Source of the DNA: CAWDCV01 sp963728125
Lineage (GTDB): Bacteria; Actinomycetota; Actinomycetes; CAWDCV01
NCBI GenBank assembly: GCA_963728125.1
Contig: CAVSIZ010000019.1
Span: forward strand, 186,001-250,000
DNA length: 64,000 nucleotides
Reading direction: 5' to 3'
Position 1 is the first letter of the stretch; every line of letters starts with the position of its first letter. Of the stretch, positions 27,451 through 35,709 are shown one piece after another. A program made the position numbers and the translations under genes. Below the pieces are notes generated by a model. It was not told where the DNA came from. It was given only the letters and a program-made list of their open reading frames with translations, and ran no database searches.

Positions 27451-27861
27451 GTGACCACTAACGACACCGGCCAGCCCGCCAGCGACGCATCGACCGCGGA
27501 ACTGGTCAGCCGGCTGGGCGAGCAGGTATCGACGTTGATCCGCAGCGAGCTACGACTCGCGCAGGTGGAGCTGCAGGAGAAGGGCAAGCGCGCCGGCATC
27601 GGCGTCGGTTTGTTCGGCGGGGCTGGCCTCGTCGCGCTCTTCGGGGCGGGTGCCCTGGTGGCCTGCGCCATCCTGGCGCTCGCGCTGATCATGGACGCCT
27701 GGCTCGCCGCCCTGATCGTCGGCGTGGTGTTGCTCGCCGTGGCTGGCATCCTGGCGCTGGTCGGCAGAAGTCAGGTCCAGCGAGCGGCACCGCCGCTGCC
27801 CACGGAGGCCGTCGAGGGCATCAAGCAAGACATCCAGACCGTGAAGGAGCGACGTCACTGA
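27451..27861 (+). CDS. Actinobacterial Holin-X family (phage-holin superfamily III) membrane protein
   Basis: 136 residues. An N-terminal helix (TAELVSRLGEQVSTLIRSEL) precedes two membrane helices (about residues 50-75 and 80-105), matching the Holin-X/PF07332 arrangement. Despite the name, these chromosomal proteins are not shown to lyse cells. GTG start after AAGGGG. First of three overlapping genes with DUF3618 and DUF4235, a recurrent actinobacterial set probably tied to envelope homeostasis. Confidence 0.83.
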   Translation: MTTNDTGQPASDASTAELVSRLGEQVSTLIRSELRLAQVELQEKGKRAGIGVGLFGGAGLVALFGAGALVACAILALALIMDAWLAALIVGVVLLAVAGILALVGRSQVQRAAPPLPTEAVEGIKQDIQTVKERRH

Positions 27862-28211
27862 TGACCGAACCGCGCACACCAGCGGACGTAGACACCTCAC
27901 CACCGAGCGATCCCGACGCGCTGCGCGAGGAGATCGAACAGACCAGCGCGCAGCTCGGCGACACCGTCGAGGCACTCGCCAACAAGCTGGACGTCAAGGC
28001 GCAGGCGAAGAGCGCTGTCACTGATGTCAAGGACAAAGCCACCACCACGCTGTCATCTGCGCAGTCGTCGGCCGTCAATCGTGCGGAGCAGCTGCGCGAC
28101 ACTGCGACCAGCACGTATCGCTCACGCCCGCAGGTGACCTGGATAGCGGCCACCGCAGTGGTCGTCGTCGTAGGCATCGTGTGGCTCGCGCGTCGAAGGA
28201 GAACACGATGA
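27861..28211 (+). CDS. DUF3618 membrane-anchored protein
   Basis: 116 residues: an N-terminal DALREEIEQTSAQLGDTVEA helix typical of DUF3618, a Lys/Ala-rich amphipathic stretch and one C-terminal helix (TWIAATAVVVVVGIVWLA) ending in RRRRTR. The start codon overlaps the stop of the Holin-X gene by one base, showing translational coupling. Function unknown. Confidence 0.85.
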   Translation: MTEPRTPADVDTSPPSDPDALREEIEQTSAQLGDTVEALANKLDVKAQAKSAVTDVKDKATTTLSSAQSSAVNRAEQLRDTATSTYRSRPQVTWIAATAVVVVVGIVWLARRRRTR

Positions 28212-28483
28212 GCAGTACGCCGGCGAAGATCCTCTACCGCCCGGTCGGACTCGTCAGCGGCATCGTCGGCGGCATCATCGCCGGCGCCGTCTTCAAGCAG
28301 GTGTGGAAGCGGATCGGGCACGAGGAAGATCCGCCTGGTGCACTGCAAAGCGAGTACAGCTGGGGCGACGTGCTCATCGCCGCGGCGCTGCAGGGCGCAA
28401 TCTTCGCGGTCGTCAAGGCCGTGATCGACCGCAGCGGCGCAAAGGGTTTCCAGCGCGCGACCGGCGAGTGGCCCGGCGACTGA
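28208..28483 (+). CDS. DUF4235 small membrane protein
   Basis: 91 residues. MSSTPAKILYRPVGLVSGIV begins a hydrophobic GGIIAGAVFKQVWKRI segment, followed by a second helix around GDVLIAAALQGAIFAVVKAV, the standard DUF4235 layout. ATG at 28208 follows AAGGAG and overlaps the DUF3618 stop by 4 nt. Third member of the trio; function unknown. Confidence 0.85.
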   Translation: MSSTPAKILYRPVGLVSGIVGGIIAGAVFKQVWKRIGHEEDPPGALQSEYSWGDVLIAAALQGAIFAVVKAVIDRSGAKGFQRATGEWPGD

Positions 28484-28501
28484 TCAGTGCCGGATGTCGC
28501 C

Positions 28502-29248
28502 ATGACCGAACCACGCCCAGACCCACTGGAACCCGTCCCCGAGGGATGGGAGCGCGGGCTCGCGATCGTCGCCCATCCCGACGACATCGAGTACGCCGCT
28601 GCGGCGATGGCGCGCTGGACCGATCAGGGCAAGCACATCGTCTACTGCCTGCTCACCAGCGGCGAAGCCGGCATCGACGGCATCGACCCCGAGCAGAGCC
28701 GCCCGTTGCGCGAGCAGGAGCAGCGCAATGCCGCCGCCATCGTCGGGGTCCACGACGTCGAGTTCCTCGGCTATCCCGACGGCATGCTGGAGTACAGCAT
28801 CGGCATGCGACGCGACCTGGCGCGCGTGCTGCGCCGCCATCGTCCGGACATGGTCATCACCGGCAACTTCCGCGAGACCTGGGACGGGACCGCGCTCAAC
28901 CAGCCGGACCACATGGTCGCGGGACGCGCCGCGCTCGACGCCGCGCGCGATGCCGGGAACCGCTGGGTGTTTCGAGAGCTGCTGGACGACGAAGGCCTCG
29001 AGCCGTGGCCGGGCGTCAAGGCCGTCCTGGCGGACTGGTCGCCGATGTCCACGCACGCGGTCGACGTCACCGAGACGTTCGACCGCGGCCTCGAGTCCTA
29101 CCGCGCGCACAAGGTCTACCTCGATGGCCTCGGCCCCGATGCCCCCGACCCGCAAGAGTTCATGGAAGGCCTGTCACGGATGGCAGGTACGCGACTCGGA
29201 ACGCGGTTCGCCGTCGCCTTCGAGCTGCTGCCGCTGCAGTTGCTCTAG
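28502..29248 (+). CDS. PIG-L family (LmbE-like) deacetylase
   Basis: 248 residues. AIVAHPDDIEYAAAAMARW holds the zinc motif AHPDD, and NQPDHMVAGRAALDAARDAG supplies the third ligand His. This group of zinc N-deacetylases includes MshB (mycothiol) and Mca, but the sequence is not clearly either one; other members act on sugars or xenobiotic conjugates. ATG at 28502 chosen; a GTG at 28487 would add five residues. It follows the DUF4235 gene closely, and its end overlaps by 4 nt with the convergent kinase-like gene. Confidence 0.83.
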   Translation: MTEPRPDPLEPVPEGWERGLAIVAHPDDIEYAAAAMARWTDQGKHIVYCLLTSGEAGIDGIDPEQSRPLREQEQRNAAAIVGVHDVEFLGYPDGMLEYSIGMRRDLARVLRRHRPDMVITGNFRETWDGTALNQPDHMVAGRAALDAARDAGNRWVFRELLDDEGLEPWPGVKAVLADWSPMSTHAVDVTETFDRGLESYRAHKVYLDGLGPDAPDPQEFMEGLSRMAGTRLGTRFAVAFELLPLQLL

Positions 29249-29757
29249 CGACTGCTGTTCGCAGCACGCCGTATCGCCGCGGCGATCGCGATGACGTCGA
29301 CCGCGCCTGTCGTGTCGACTTCCACGAGGGGTCCGAGCAGTAGCGGCTGATGCGCGTCCGTGCCCCACAGCTCCTCCTCGGTCCGCTGGTCGTCGAGGTG
29401 CCCGGCGTGCCGGGTCGGCGTCCTGGCGCGATACCGCTGCTTGGCGACGTCCAGCGACACCACACAGCGCACCTCGACGATCGGCCCCGGCAGCTCCTGG
29501 ACGTACGGGATCGTGTACGGGAACCACGTGCTGTCGAGAACTGCCCCCGGACTCGACTGCGCCACCGTCAGCATGGCGAGGACCGAGGCCCGACCCCAAC
29601 GCTGCGACTCCGCCACGTCACGCGGCGGTCCCAGCGCCGTCATGAGTGCCTCCTTGATGGCGTCCTTGGCGATCAGCGGCATCCCGAGCAGCGGCGCGAG
29701 CTGCCGCGCCAGCGTCGTCTTGCCCGAGCCCGGCACGCCGCCGACCAGCACATACAT
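29245..29757 (-). CDS. Small P-loop kinase (AAA_33/zeta-toxin-like fold)
   Basis: 170 residues. YVLVGGVPGSGKTTLARQLA is a Walker A loop, MPLIAKDAIKEALMTAL follows, and VLDSTWFPYTIP and RCVVSLDVAKQRYRARTPTR resemble the substrate and LID regions of small nucleotide or sugar kinases. The substrate is not identifiable and no antitoxin gene is adjacent, so a toxin role is not claimed. ATG at 29757 follows GAAGGGG; the frame extends to 29829 without merit. Divergent from the hydrolase at 29810. Confidence 0.72.
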   Translation of the reverse strand: MYVLVGGVPGSGKTTLARQLAPLLGMPLIAKDAIKEALMTALGPPRDVAESQRWGRASVLAMLTVAQSSPGAVLDSTWFPYTIPYVQELPGPIVEVRCVVSLDVAKQRYRARTPTRHAGHLDDQRTEEELWGTDAHQPLLLGPLVEVDTTGAVDVIAIAAAIRRAANSSR

Positions 29758-29809
29758 GACGCGGCCCCTTCCGTGAGAAGTGTCGGTGGCCTCGGACAGG
29801 ATGGTGGGT

Positions 29810-30670
29810 ATGACCGCCAGCAGGAACACCCCGCTCGATGACCAGGTGATTCGCCTCGCGGATGGGCGGTCGCTCGCCTACGCGTCATGGGGTGTCGAGG
29901 ACGGCCCGCCGGTCGTGCTGCTGCATCGTGCGGCTGGTTCGCGGCTGTTCGATCCCGACCCTGAGGCGACGGCCGCTGCCGGCGTGCGGTTGCTCACCCT
30001 CGATCGCCCGGGGTACGGCGGGACGTCACCGGTGTCCGACCCGTGGCGGCGCGACGCGGCCAACGATGTCACTGCACTCCTGGATGTGCTCGAACTCGAC
30101 GACGTCGCGCTCGTCGGCTGGTCCGGCGGGGGCCAGTTCGCGGTCGAGGCTGCTGCCGCGCTGGGCGATCGAGCCCGCTCGCTGATCCTGGTGGCGACGC
30201 CCGCCCCGGACGAGGAGGTCGGCTGGCTCGACGACGACATGCGCGGGATGGCGGCGATGATCCGCGACGATCCGGTGGCCGCGATGCCGACGGTGTTGGA
30301 GGCCGTGCAGTTCATTGTCGAGCACCCCGACGAGATGGCGGCGGCGGACCCGAGCCCCGCGGATGCCCAGCTGCGCGACCAGCCCGAGGTGCTCGCCGCC
30401 CTGGTCGCGATGACACGCGAGGGCCTGCGTGCCGGACCCCACGGCAGCGCCTTTGACGTCGTTACTGGATCACGCGAGGACCCGCTGCCGCTCGATCGGG
30501 TCCGGGTCCCGGTGCAGCTGTGGTACGGCGAGGAGGACCCGATCGGTGTCGAACACGGGCGCTGGTACGCCGACCGGTTCGCCGACGCGACGCTGACAGT
30601 GGTGCCAGGCGCCGGGCACCTGCTCCCACTCGAGCACTGGCGCGAGATCCTCGCCGCGGCTGTGCGGTGA
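29810..30670 (+). CDS. Alpha/beta-fold hydrolase
   Basis: 286 residues. Oxyanion segment VVLLHRAAGSR, nucleophile elbow VGWSGGGQF (Ser), acid VQLWYGEEDPIG (Asp) and base PGAGHLLPLEHW (His) give a complete triad. The hydrophilic cap around residues 150-200 is variable, so the ester, lactone or epoxide substrate is unknown. The stop overlaps the GTG of the BKACE gene by 4 nt, making the two a coupled pair. Confidence 0.85.
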   Translation: MTASRNTPLDDQVIRLADGRSLAYASWGVEDGPPVVLLHRAAGSRLFDPDPEATAAAGVRLLTLDRPGYGGTSPVSDPWRRDAANDVTALLDVLELDDVALVGWSGGGQFAVEAAAALGDRARSLILVATPAPDEEVGWLDDDMRGMAAMIRDDPVAAMPTVLEAVQFIVEHPDEMAAADPSPADAQLRDQPEVLAALVAMTREGLRAGPHGSAFDVVTGSREDPLPLDRVRVPVQLWYGEEDPIGVEHGRWYADRFADATLTVVPGAGHLLPLEHWREILAAAVR

Positions 30671-31386
30671 CGCTGCTCAAGGCGTGCCTCAACGGCGCTC
30701 GACGGCCAGGGGAGCATCCGCGGCTCCCAGTGACGCCGGAGGAGATCGCCGCAGATGCCGTTGCGGCCGTCGCGGCGGGGGCGGGGGCGGTCCACGTGCA
30801 CGCCAAGGACGTCGACGGCACCGACACGCTCGACGGCGACGCCGTCGACCGGACCGTGGCGGCGGTGCGGGCCGCGGCCGCCGATACCCCCGTGGGCGTG
30901 ACAACCGGAGCGTGGGCGCTGCCCGATCCGGCGCAGCGGGTCGCCGCCGTGCGGACGTGGAGCGCGCTGCCCGACTTCGCCTCCGTCAACTGGCACGAGG
31001 CTGGCGCCGACGACGTGGCGGCGGCGCTGCTCGAGCGAGGCATTGGCGTCGAGGCCGGGCTGTGGCATGAGGACGCGGTCCGGGCCTGGCTGGCTTCCCC
31101 TCACCGTGGCAGCTGCCTGCGCATCCTTCTCGAAGTCGTCGAGCCCGTCGGGGACGGGCTGGCCCAGGCCGACGCGCTGGTGGCCGCCCTCGGAGCCGGT
31201 GCCGGTGACACCCCCGTGCTCCTGCACGGCGCGGGCTCAGCGGCATGGCCGGTCCTGCAGGACGCGCTACGACGCGGGCTCGACATCCGCATCGGGCTGG
31301 AGGACGTTCTGGTCGACGTGGACGGGTTGCCTACTGCAGGGAACGCCGAGCTGGTGACTGCCGCGCGAGCGCTGTTGCCGCGCTGA
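30667..31386 (+). CDS. BKACE family (DUF849) beta-keto acid cleavage enzyme
   Basis: 239 residues. LLKACLNGARRPGEHPRLPV, then AAGAGAVHVHAKDVDGTDTL (the metal-binding HxH), VNWHEAGADDVAAALLERGI and the end RIGLEDVLV are BKACE landmarks; the founder Kce cleaves 3-keto-5-aminohexanoate with acetyl-CoA. The usual HVHPRDxDG is here HVHAKDVDG, so the substrate may differ. GTG at 30667 overlaps the hydrolase stop. The 3' end overlaps the convergent GT9 gene by 56 nt. Confidence 0.85.
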   Translation: MTLLKACLNGARRPGEHPRLPVTPEEIAADAVAAVAAGAGAVHVHAKDVDGTDTLDGDAVDRTVAAVRAAAADTPVGVTTGAWALPDPAQRVAAVRTWSALPDFASVNWHEAGADDVAAALLERGIGVEAGLWHEDAVRAWLASPHRGSCLRILLEVVEPVGDGLAQADALVAALGAGAGDTPVLLHGAGSAAWPVLQDALRRGLDIRIGLEDVLVDVDGLPTAGNAELVTAARALLPR

Positions 31387-32447
31387 CCACCTCGGCCGGG
31401 CTCACGTCGAGGCACTCCTGTCCGTACGGGCAGGCGAATGTGCGACATGGCGTGCACCACGTCGGTCGTCGCAGCACGGTGGCGCTGGTCGATCGCGGCG
31501 CGTACTCCTCGAGCAGCTCGGTGCCGGCATACAGCGCGACCAGCGGCGCGCGGACGGCGTCGGCGAGATGCATCCCGCCGGAGTTGTTCGTGACGACGAT
31601 GGCTGCCTCGGCTAGCAGCGCAGCCAGCTGCGGCACGTCGAGTGCCCCCGCGACGCCGCGTATCGCCGGGCCGGCCGCCCCGCTGACCCGGCGGACCAGC
31701 TCCTCCTCCCTGGCGCTGCCGGTGACGACGACGTCGAAGCCGTCGTGGTCGAGTGCCGCAGCGACGGCCGCCCAGCGTTCGGGCGGGTAGCGACGCGACG
31801 AGCACGACGCACCGGGCAGCAGCACCGCGAAGCCGGAGCTGTCGCCGACGCCGGCGATGCCCCGTGCAGCCTCCGCCGCGCCGGCGGGCACTGCCGCATG
31901 TAGCCGCCGGTCGGGCGTCGGCGGCACGCCGATGCGGTCGAGCAGGTGCAGTGCGCGGTCGGCCTGATGCTGCGTCTCTCGTGGGGATGGCACCCAGTGC
32001 GTGAGAACTGTCCCGCCGAACTCGGCCGAGATGCCCGCACGTATCGGTACGCCGGCGAGCAGGCAGAGGCTGGCCGCCGGGTACGGCGACTGCGAGAACG
32101 ACGTCATGACGAGCGCGACGTCGTAGCGCCCGCTCCGGATTCGTTGCACCAGCGCAAGCTCGGCCCCCGGGTCCGGTGCGCCGGCCATGCCCGTGTCCTG
32201 CCAGCTCGGTGACGTCACGATCGTGTCGTCGACCTCGGGCAGCAGGGCAACGACAGATGCGCCCGCCGGGGACGTCAGCAGGTCGAGCTGCGCACCCCGT
32301 CGCCGTGGCCCGCAGTGACCGTAGGGCGGGACCGAGCAGCAGAACGTCACCGAGATTGTCCGGGCGCACCACCAGGATGCGTTGCAGCTCGCTCCAGGCA
32401 ATCGGCGCCCCAGCGAGCGCGGCGGGATGCTCCCCAGGTACGGCCAC
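31331..32447 (-). pseudogene. GT9 (ADP-heptosyltransferase-like) glycosyltransferase, frameshifted
   Basis: The GTG at 32447 starts SELQRILVVRPDNLGDVLLL, the GT9 opening, which runs to SLRATATG near 32300. The rest, LDLLTSPAGASVVALLPEVD through GASCSSRRYPPERWAAVAAA and the nucleotide-sugar site NNSGGMHLADAVRAPLVALY, is in another frame ending at 31331. Deleting one base in the CCCC at 32295-32298 joins them into an approximately 370-residue enzyme. In a Gram-positive cell the product is more likely a surface glycan than LPS core. Two further glycosyltransferases start 56 nt away on the other strand. Confidence 0.8.
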
Positions 32448-32503
32448 GTCGTCGCTCTCTCCCCCTTGATCGGATGCCTTAACCGACCTGGCAGGGTAGT
32501 TCG

Positions 32504-33640
32504 ATGCGAGTCGCGCTCGTGTGCGGACGCTACCTGCCCGACCGCGACGGGGTTGCCGACTATGTCCGGCAGCTCGCGCAGGCCCTGCCGGACGCCGGCG
32601 CGACCCCCGTGATCGTCACGTGGTCGACGATCGGCGCGTGGCGTGGCGCGGGTGCACTTGACGCCTTGCCCATCGACGTGGTGCACGTCCAGTGGTCTCC
32701 GTCGGCGTACGGCTTCCGGCCGGGGATCGGGCTGCTGCCGGCCTGGCTGCGCGCGCCGCTGGTGACCACGATCCATGAGTACGACTGGTGGTCGTGGCCG
32801 CGTCGGGTTCCGGACCGGGCCTGGCGCAGCGTGGAGCGGCGCCGATGGTGGGATCGCGAGAGCGGCCTGCTGGGCCCACGCAGTGATGCGCTCGTTGTCA
32901 CGAATGGTGCCCACGCCGACGCGGTGCGCGCCCGGCTTGGCCTGCGCCCGCAGGTGCTGCCGATCGGGCCGAACATCGCCGGACCCGGCCCGGATGCGGC
33001 TCTCGCGCCGGCAGTCGTACGTTCCCGGCTGCGCCTGGACGTTGACACCACACTTCTCGTGACGTTCGGCTTCGTCCATCCGGTCAAGGGCGTCCGGCAG
33101 CTGATCGACGCGGTCGCGCTGCTGCGCGCGGCCGGCCGTCCGATGCATCTCGTCATCGCGGGAGGTTTCACGTCGCTGGCCCTGCCAGAGGACGAGGCTG
33201 CGGCCTTCCGCGCCGAGCTCGAGCAGCGCATCACAAGGGCACGTCTCGACGATGCGGTGACCCTGACGGGCTACCTCGACCAGGCTGAGGTGTCGACGCT
33301 GCTGAGCGCGGCCGACGCGATCGTGCTGCCGTTCACGGCCGGCGTAACGACCAAGAGCGGCGCGTTGCTAGCGGCCCTTTCTCACGCCCGCCCGGTGCTG
33401 GCCACCCTCGCCGACGTCCCCGATCCGGCGGTGGTCGACGGCGAGACCGTGATCGCCATCCGCGAGCGCCGGGACCCCGGAGCCATCGCCGACGCTGTGA
33501 CGCGCCTGCTTGACGACCCCGCGCTCACGGCTCGGGTCGCGGGCGGCGGAGCGGACGTCGCGCGATCCCGAGCCTGGCCGGCTCTCGCCAGGGCTCACGT
33601 AGACCTCTACCGTTCAGTGCTGGAGAACGGGGACCGGTGA
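32504..33640 (+). CDS. GT4 family glycosyltransferase
   Basis: 378 residues in two Rossmann-like halves. MRVALVCGRYLPDRDGVADY starts the acceptor half; FGFVHPVKGVRQLIDAVALL, then LSAADAIVLPFTAGVTTKSG and the E-x7-E-like region (KSGALLAALSHARPVLATL) form the donor half. Retaining GT-B enzymes of this family transfer hexoses from nucleotide sugars. Its stop overlaps the GTG of the following GT9 gene by 4 nt; divergent from the frameshifted GT9 at 31331. Confidence 0.87.
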   Translation: MRVALVCGRYLPDRDGVADYVRQLAQALPDAGATPVIVTWSTIGAWRGAGALDALPIDVVHVQWSPSAYGFRPGIGLLPAWLRAPLVTTIHEYDWWSWPRRVPDRAWRSVERRRWWDRESGLLGPRSDALVVTNGAHADAVRARLGLRPQVLPIGPNIAGPGPDAALAPAVVRSRLRLDVDTTLLVTFGFVHPVKGVRQLIDAVALLRAAGRPMHLVIAGGFTSLALPEDEAAAFRAELEQRITRARLDDAVTLTGYLDQAEVSTLLSAADAIVLPFTAGVTTKSGALLAALSHARPVLATLADVPDPAVVDGETVIAIRERRDPGAIADAVTRLLDDPALTARVAGGGADVARSRAWPALARAHVDLYRSVLENGDR

Positions 33641-34641
33641 AGGAGAAGCGGCAGATCCTTGTCGTGGAGCTGCTGGGTGGCTTCGGCGACGTGCTGCTCG
33701 TGCTGCCCGCGATCCACGCCCTGGCGCGCAGCCACCCCGACGCGGAGGTCTGCGTCCTCACCTTCGCGCCCGGCCACGTCCTGCTCCGCCGCGATCCTCT
33801 CGTCGCGCACGCCGTACCGACGAGCGATCACAGCGACGGCGCGCCGCTGCGAGCGGTGGAAGAGGAGCTGACGCGCACGCCGTACGACCTCGTGGTCACC
33901 ACGACGACGTACGGCGGCATTCCCGAGGCATGTCGACGCCTGGCCGCCGAGGCCGTGACTGACCTGTGGCGCGACCCACCGCCCGACGAGCGCGTCGACC
34001 GCCGTTTCCTGCGCGTCCTCGCGGGGGACGGAATGATCGACGAGCGTTTTGTCGACGAGCCGCTGCACGTGCAGCTCGGCGTCGACGAGATGGTCATCGG
34101 CGGTCACGTCGTCGATCGGCTGGCACCGACCGGCACGCCCGTGGTCCTCGTTCCCGGGTCAGGCATGCCGGTGAAGCAGTGGCCCGCCCCGCGGTGGGAG
34201 CTCCTTGCGTCCGCGCTCCGCACGGCTGGGCACCCCGTCCTCGTCGCTGGTCGGCCCGACCTGCCCCGGATTGCGGGGACCGTGCGATTGCCGCCCGGCG
34301 ACCTGCGAGCGCTGGCCTCCCAGCTCGCAGCGGTCGGCGTGCGGGGTGGTCTCGTCGTCGGCCCAGACACCGGTCCGGTACGGCTGGCGGTGGCGACGGG
34401 CACGCCCGCGGTCGTGTTGTTCGGGCCGACCGCCGCATCCCGCTACGGCGCCGACCCCACGCTTGCGGTGTCGCTGCAAGGCCTGCCCGGCTGCGAGATA
34501 CGCCGCCCGACGTCCATCGCCGAGCAGGAGTGCTGGTGGTCGGCGCACTGCCCGCTCACCGGCGCGGCACCCGCCTGCATGGACGACCTTTCGGTGGAGC
34601 AGGTGCTCTCAGCAGTCACTGCCACCCTCGCGCCCGCGTGA
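33637..34641 (+). CDS. GT9 (ADP-heptosyltransferase-like) glycosyltransferase
   Basis: 334 residues. VVELLGGFGDVLLVLPAIHA opens the GT9 fold; VVLVPGSGMPVKQWPAPRWE and GGLVVGPDTGPVRLAVATGT with VVLFGPTAASRYG form the donor-binding half. GTG at 33637 is coupled to the GT4 gene. The C-terminus includes SIAEQECWWSAHCPLTGAAP, with Cys residues that resemble the Cys-rich tail of heptosyltransferases. Acts with its neighbours on a surface polysaccharide or glycolipid (inference). Confidence 0.85.
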   Translation: MKEKRQILVVELLGGFGDVLLVLPAIHALARSHPDAEVCVLTFAPGHVLLRRDPLVAHAVPTSDHSDGAPLRAVEEELTRTPYDLVVTTTTYGGIPEACRRLAAEAVTDLWRDPPPDERVDRRFLRVLAGDGMIDERFVDEPLHVQLGVDEMVIGGHVVDRLAPTGTPVVLVPGSGMPVKQWPAPRWELLASALRTAGHPVLVAGRPDLPRIAGTVRLPPGDLRALASQLAAVGVRGGLVVGPDTGPVRLAVATGTPAVVLFGPTAASRYGADPTLAVSLQGLPGCEIRRPTSIAEQECWWSAHCPLTGAAPACMDDLSVEQVLSAVTATLAPA

Positions 34642-34716
34642 CTCAATCGCCAGTGGGTCCGCAGGATGTGTGCTGTCATCGTGCAGATACGAACCAGCGA
34701 CAGCGAAGGAGCTGAC

Positions 34717-35709
34717 GTGACTGCAACGCAGGACGCGGTCGAGGCCGATCGCGCACTCAAGGCCAAGCACCGCACGATGTGGGCGCTCGGGGACTACCCC
34801 GCGGTGGTCGACGACATCGTCGGTGTGCTCGGTCCGATCCTGGTCGAAGCGGCGGGTGTACGAGCCGGGGATCGCGTGCTCGACGTCGGTGCCGGTTCCG
34901 GCAACGCCGCCATCCCGGCGGCGCTGGCTGGCGCGCAGGTCGTCGCGAGCGACCTCACGCCCGAGCTGTTCGAGAGGGGTCGGCAGGCGGCAGAGGAGCG
35001 CGGTGCCACGCTGGAATGGCGCGAGGCCGACGCCGAGAACCTGCCGTTCGACGACGCCGAGTTCGACGTCGTGCTGTCGGCCATCGGCGTCATGTTCGCC
35101 CCGCACCACGAGGCCAGCGCCGACGAGCTCGTACGCGTATGCCGTCCCGGCGGCACCATCGGTCTCCTCAGCTGGACGCCGCAGGGCTTCATCGGGCAGA
35201 TGTTCGCAACCATGAAGCCGTACGCGCCGCCGCCTCCGCCCGGTGCCCAGCCGGCTCCGCTGTGGGGCAGCGAGGAGCACGTCCGAACACTGCTCGGCGA
35301 CCGGGTGACCGATGTCGAGGCTCGCCGGCAGACCCTGAGGGTCGAGCACTTCGGCGCGCCCGAGGAGTTCCGCGACTACTTCAAGGCCAACTACGGGCCG
35401 ACCATCGTCGTCTATCGCAACATCGCCGACGACCCGGACCGGGTCGCGGCACTGGACCGCGACCTCGCCGACCTCGCTCGTCGCTTCGACACCGGCGACG
35501 GCAGGACCGTCATGGAGTGGGAGTACCTGCTGCTTACGGCGAAGTGCGCAATGCGCTTGAACGGGAGCCGCGAGTCGTGTAGATCGTCGCGTGGTGACGT
35601 GACTGCGACGACGACGCGAAACCGGTTCACGCCGACGAACGCAGCGGATCGGTGCCAGACGCAGCATCGTCCGCGGCCGGATTCGCGCCAGTCGCGTGAA
35701 AGTCGCTGA
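34717..35709 (+). CDS. SAM-dependent class I methyltransferase
   Basis: 330 residues. VLDVGAGSGNAAIPAALAGA is motif I, VVASDLTPELFERG motif II, and LPFDDAEFDVVLSAIGVMFA and VCRPGGTIGLLSWTPQG the later motifs of ubiE-like methyltransferases. GTG at 34717 follows GAAGGAG. The last 50 residues (after EYLLLTAK) are basic, low-complexity and unlike the family; they run 83 nt into the convergent paaN gene, so the natural stop may have been lost or shifted. The substrate is unknown. Confidence 0.85.
   Translation: MTATQDAVEADRALKAKHRTMWALGDYPAVVDDIVGVLGPILVEAAGVRAGDRVLDVGAGSGNAAIPAALAGAQVVASDLTPELFERGRQAAEERGATLEWREADAENLPFDDAEFDVVLSAIGVMFAPHHEASADELVRVCRPGGTIGLLSWTPQGFIGQMFATMKPYAPPPPPGAQPAPLWGSEEHVRTLLGDRVTDVEARRQTLRVEHFGAPEEFRDYFKANYGPTIVVYRNIADDPDRVAALDRDLADLARRFDTGDGRTVMEWEYLLLTAKCAMRLNGSRESCRSSRGDVTATTTRNRFTPTNAADRCQTQHRPRPDSRQSRESR

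Noticed and set aside
29245..29757. Zeta-type toxin of a toxin-antitoxin pair
   Set aside because: The P-loop fold fits many small kinases and no antitoxin-like small gene is adjacent.
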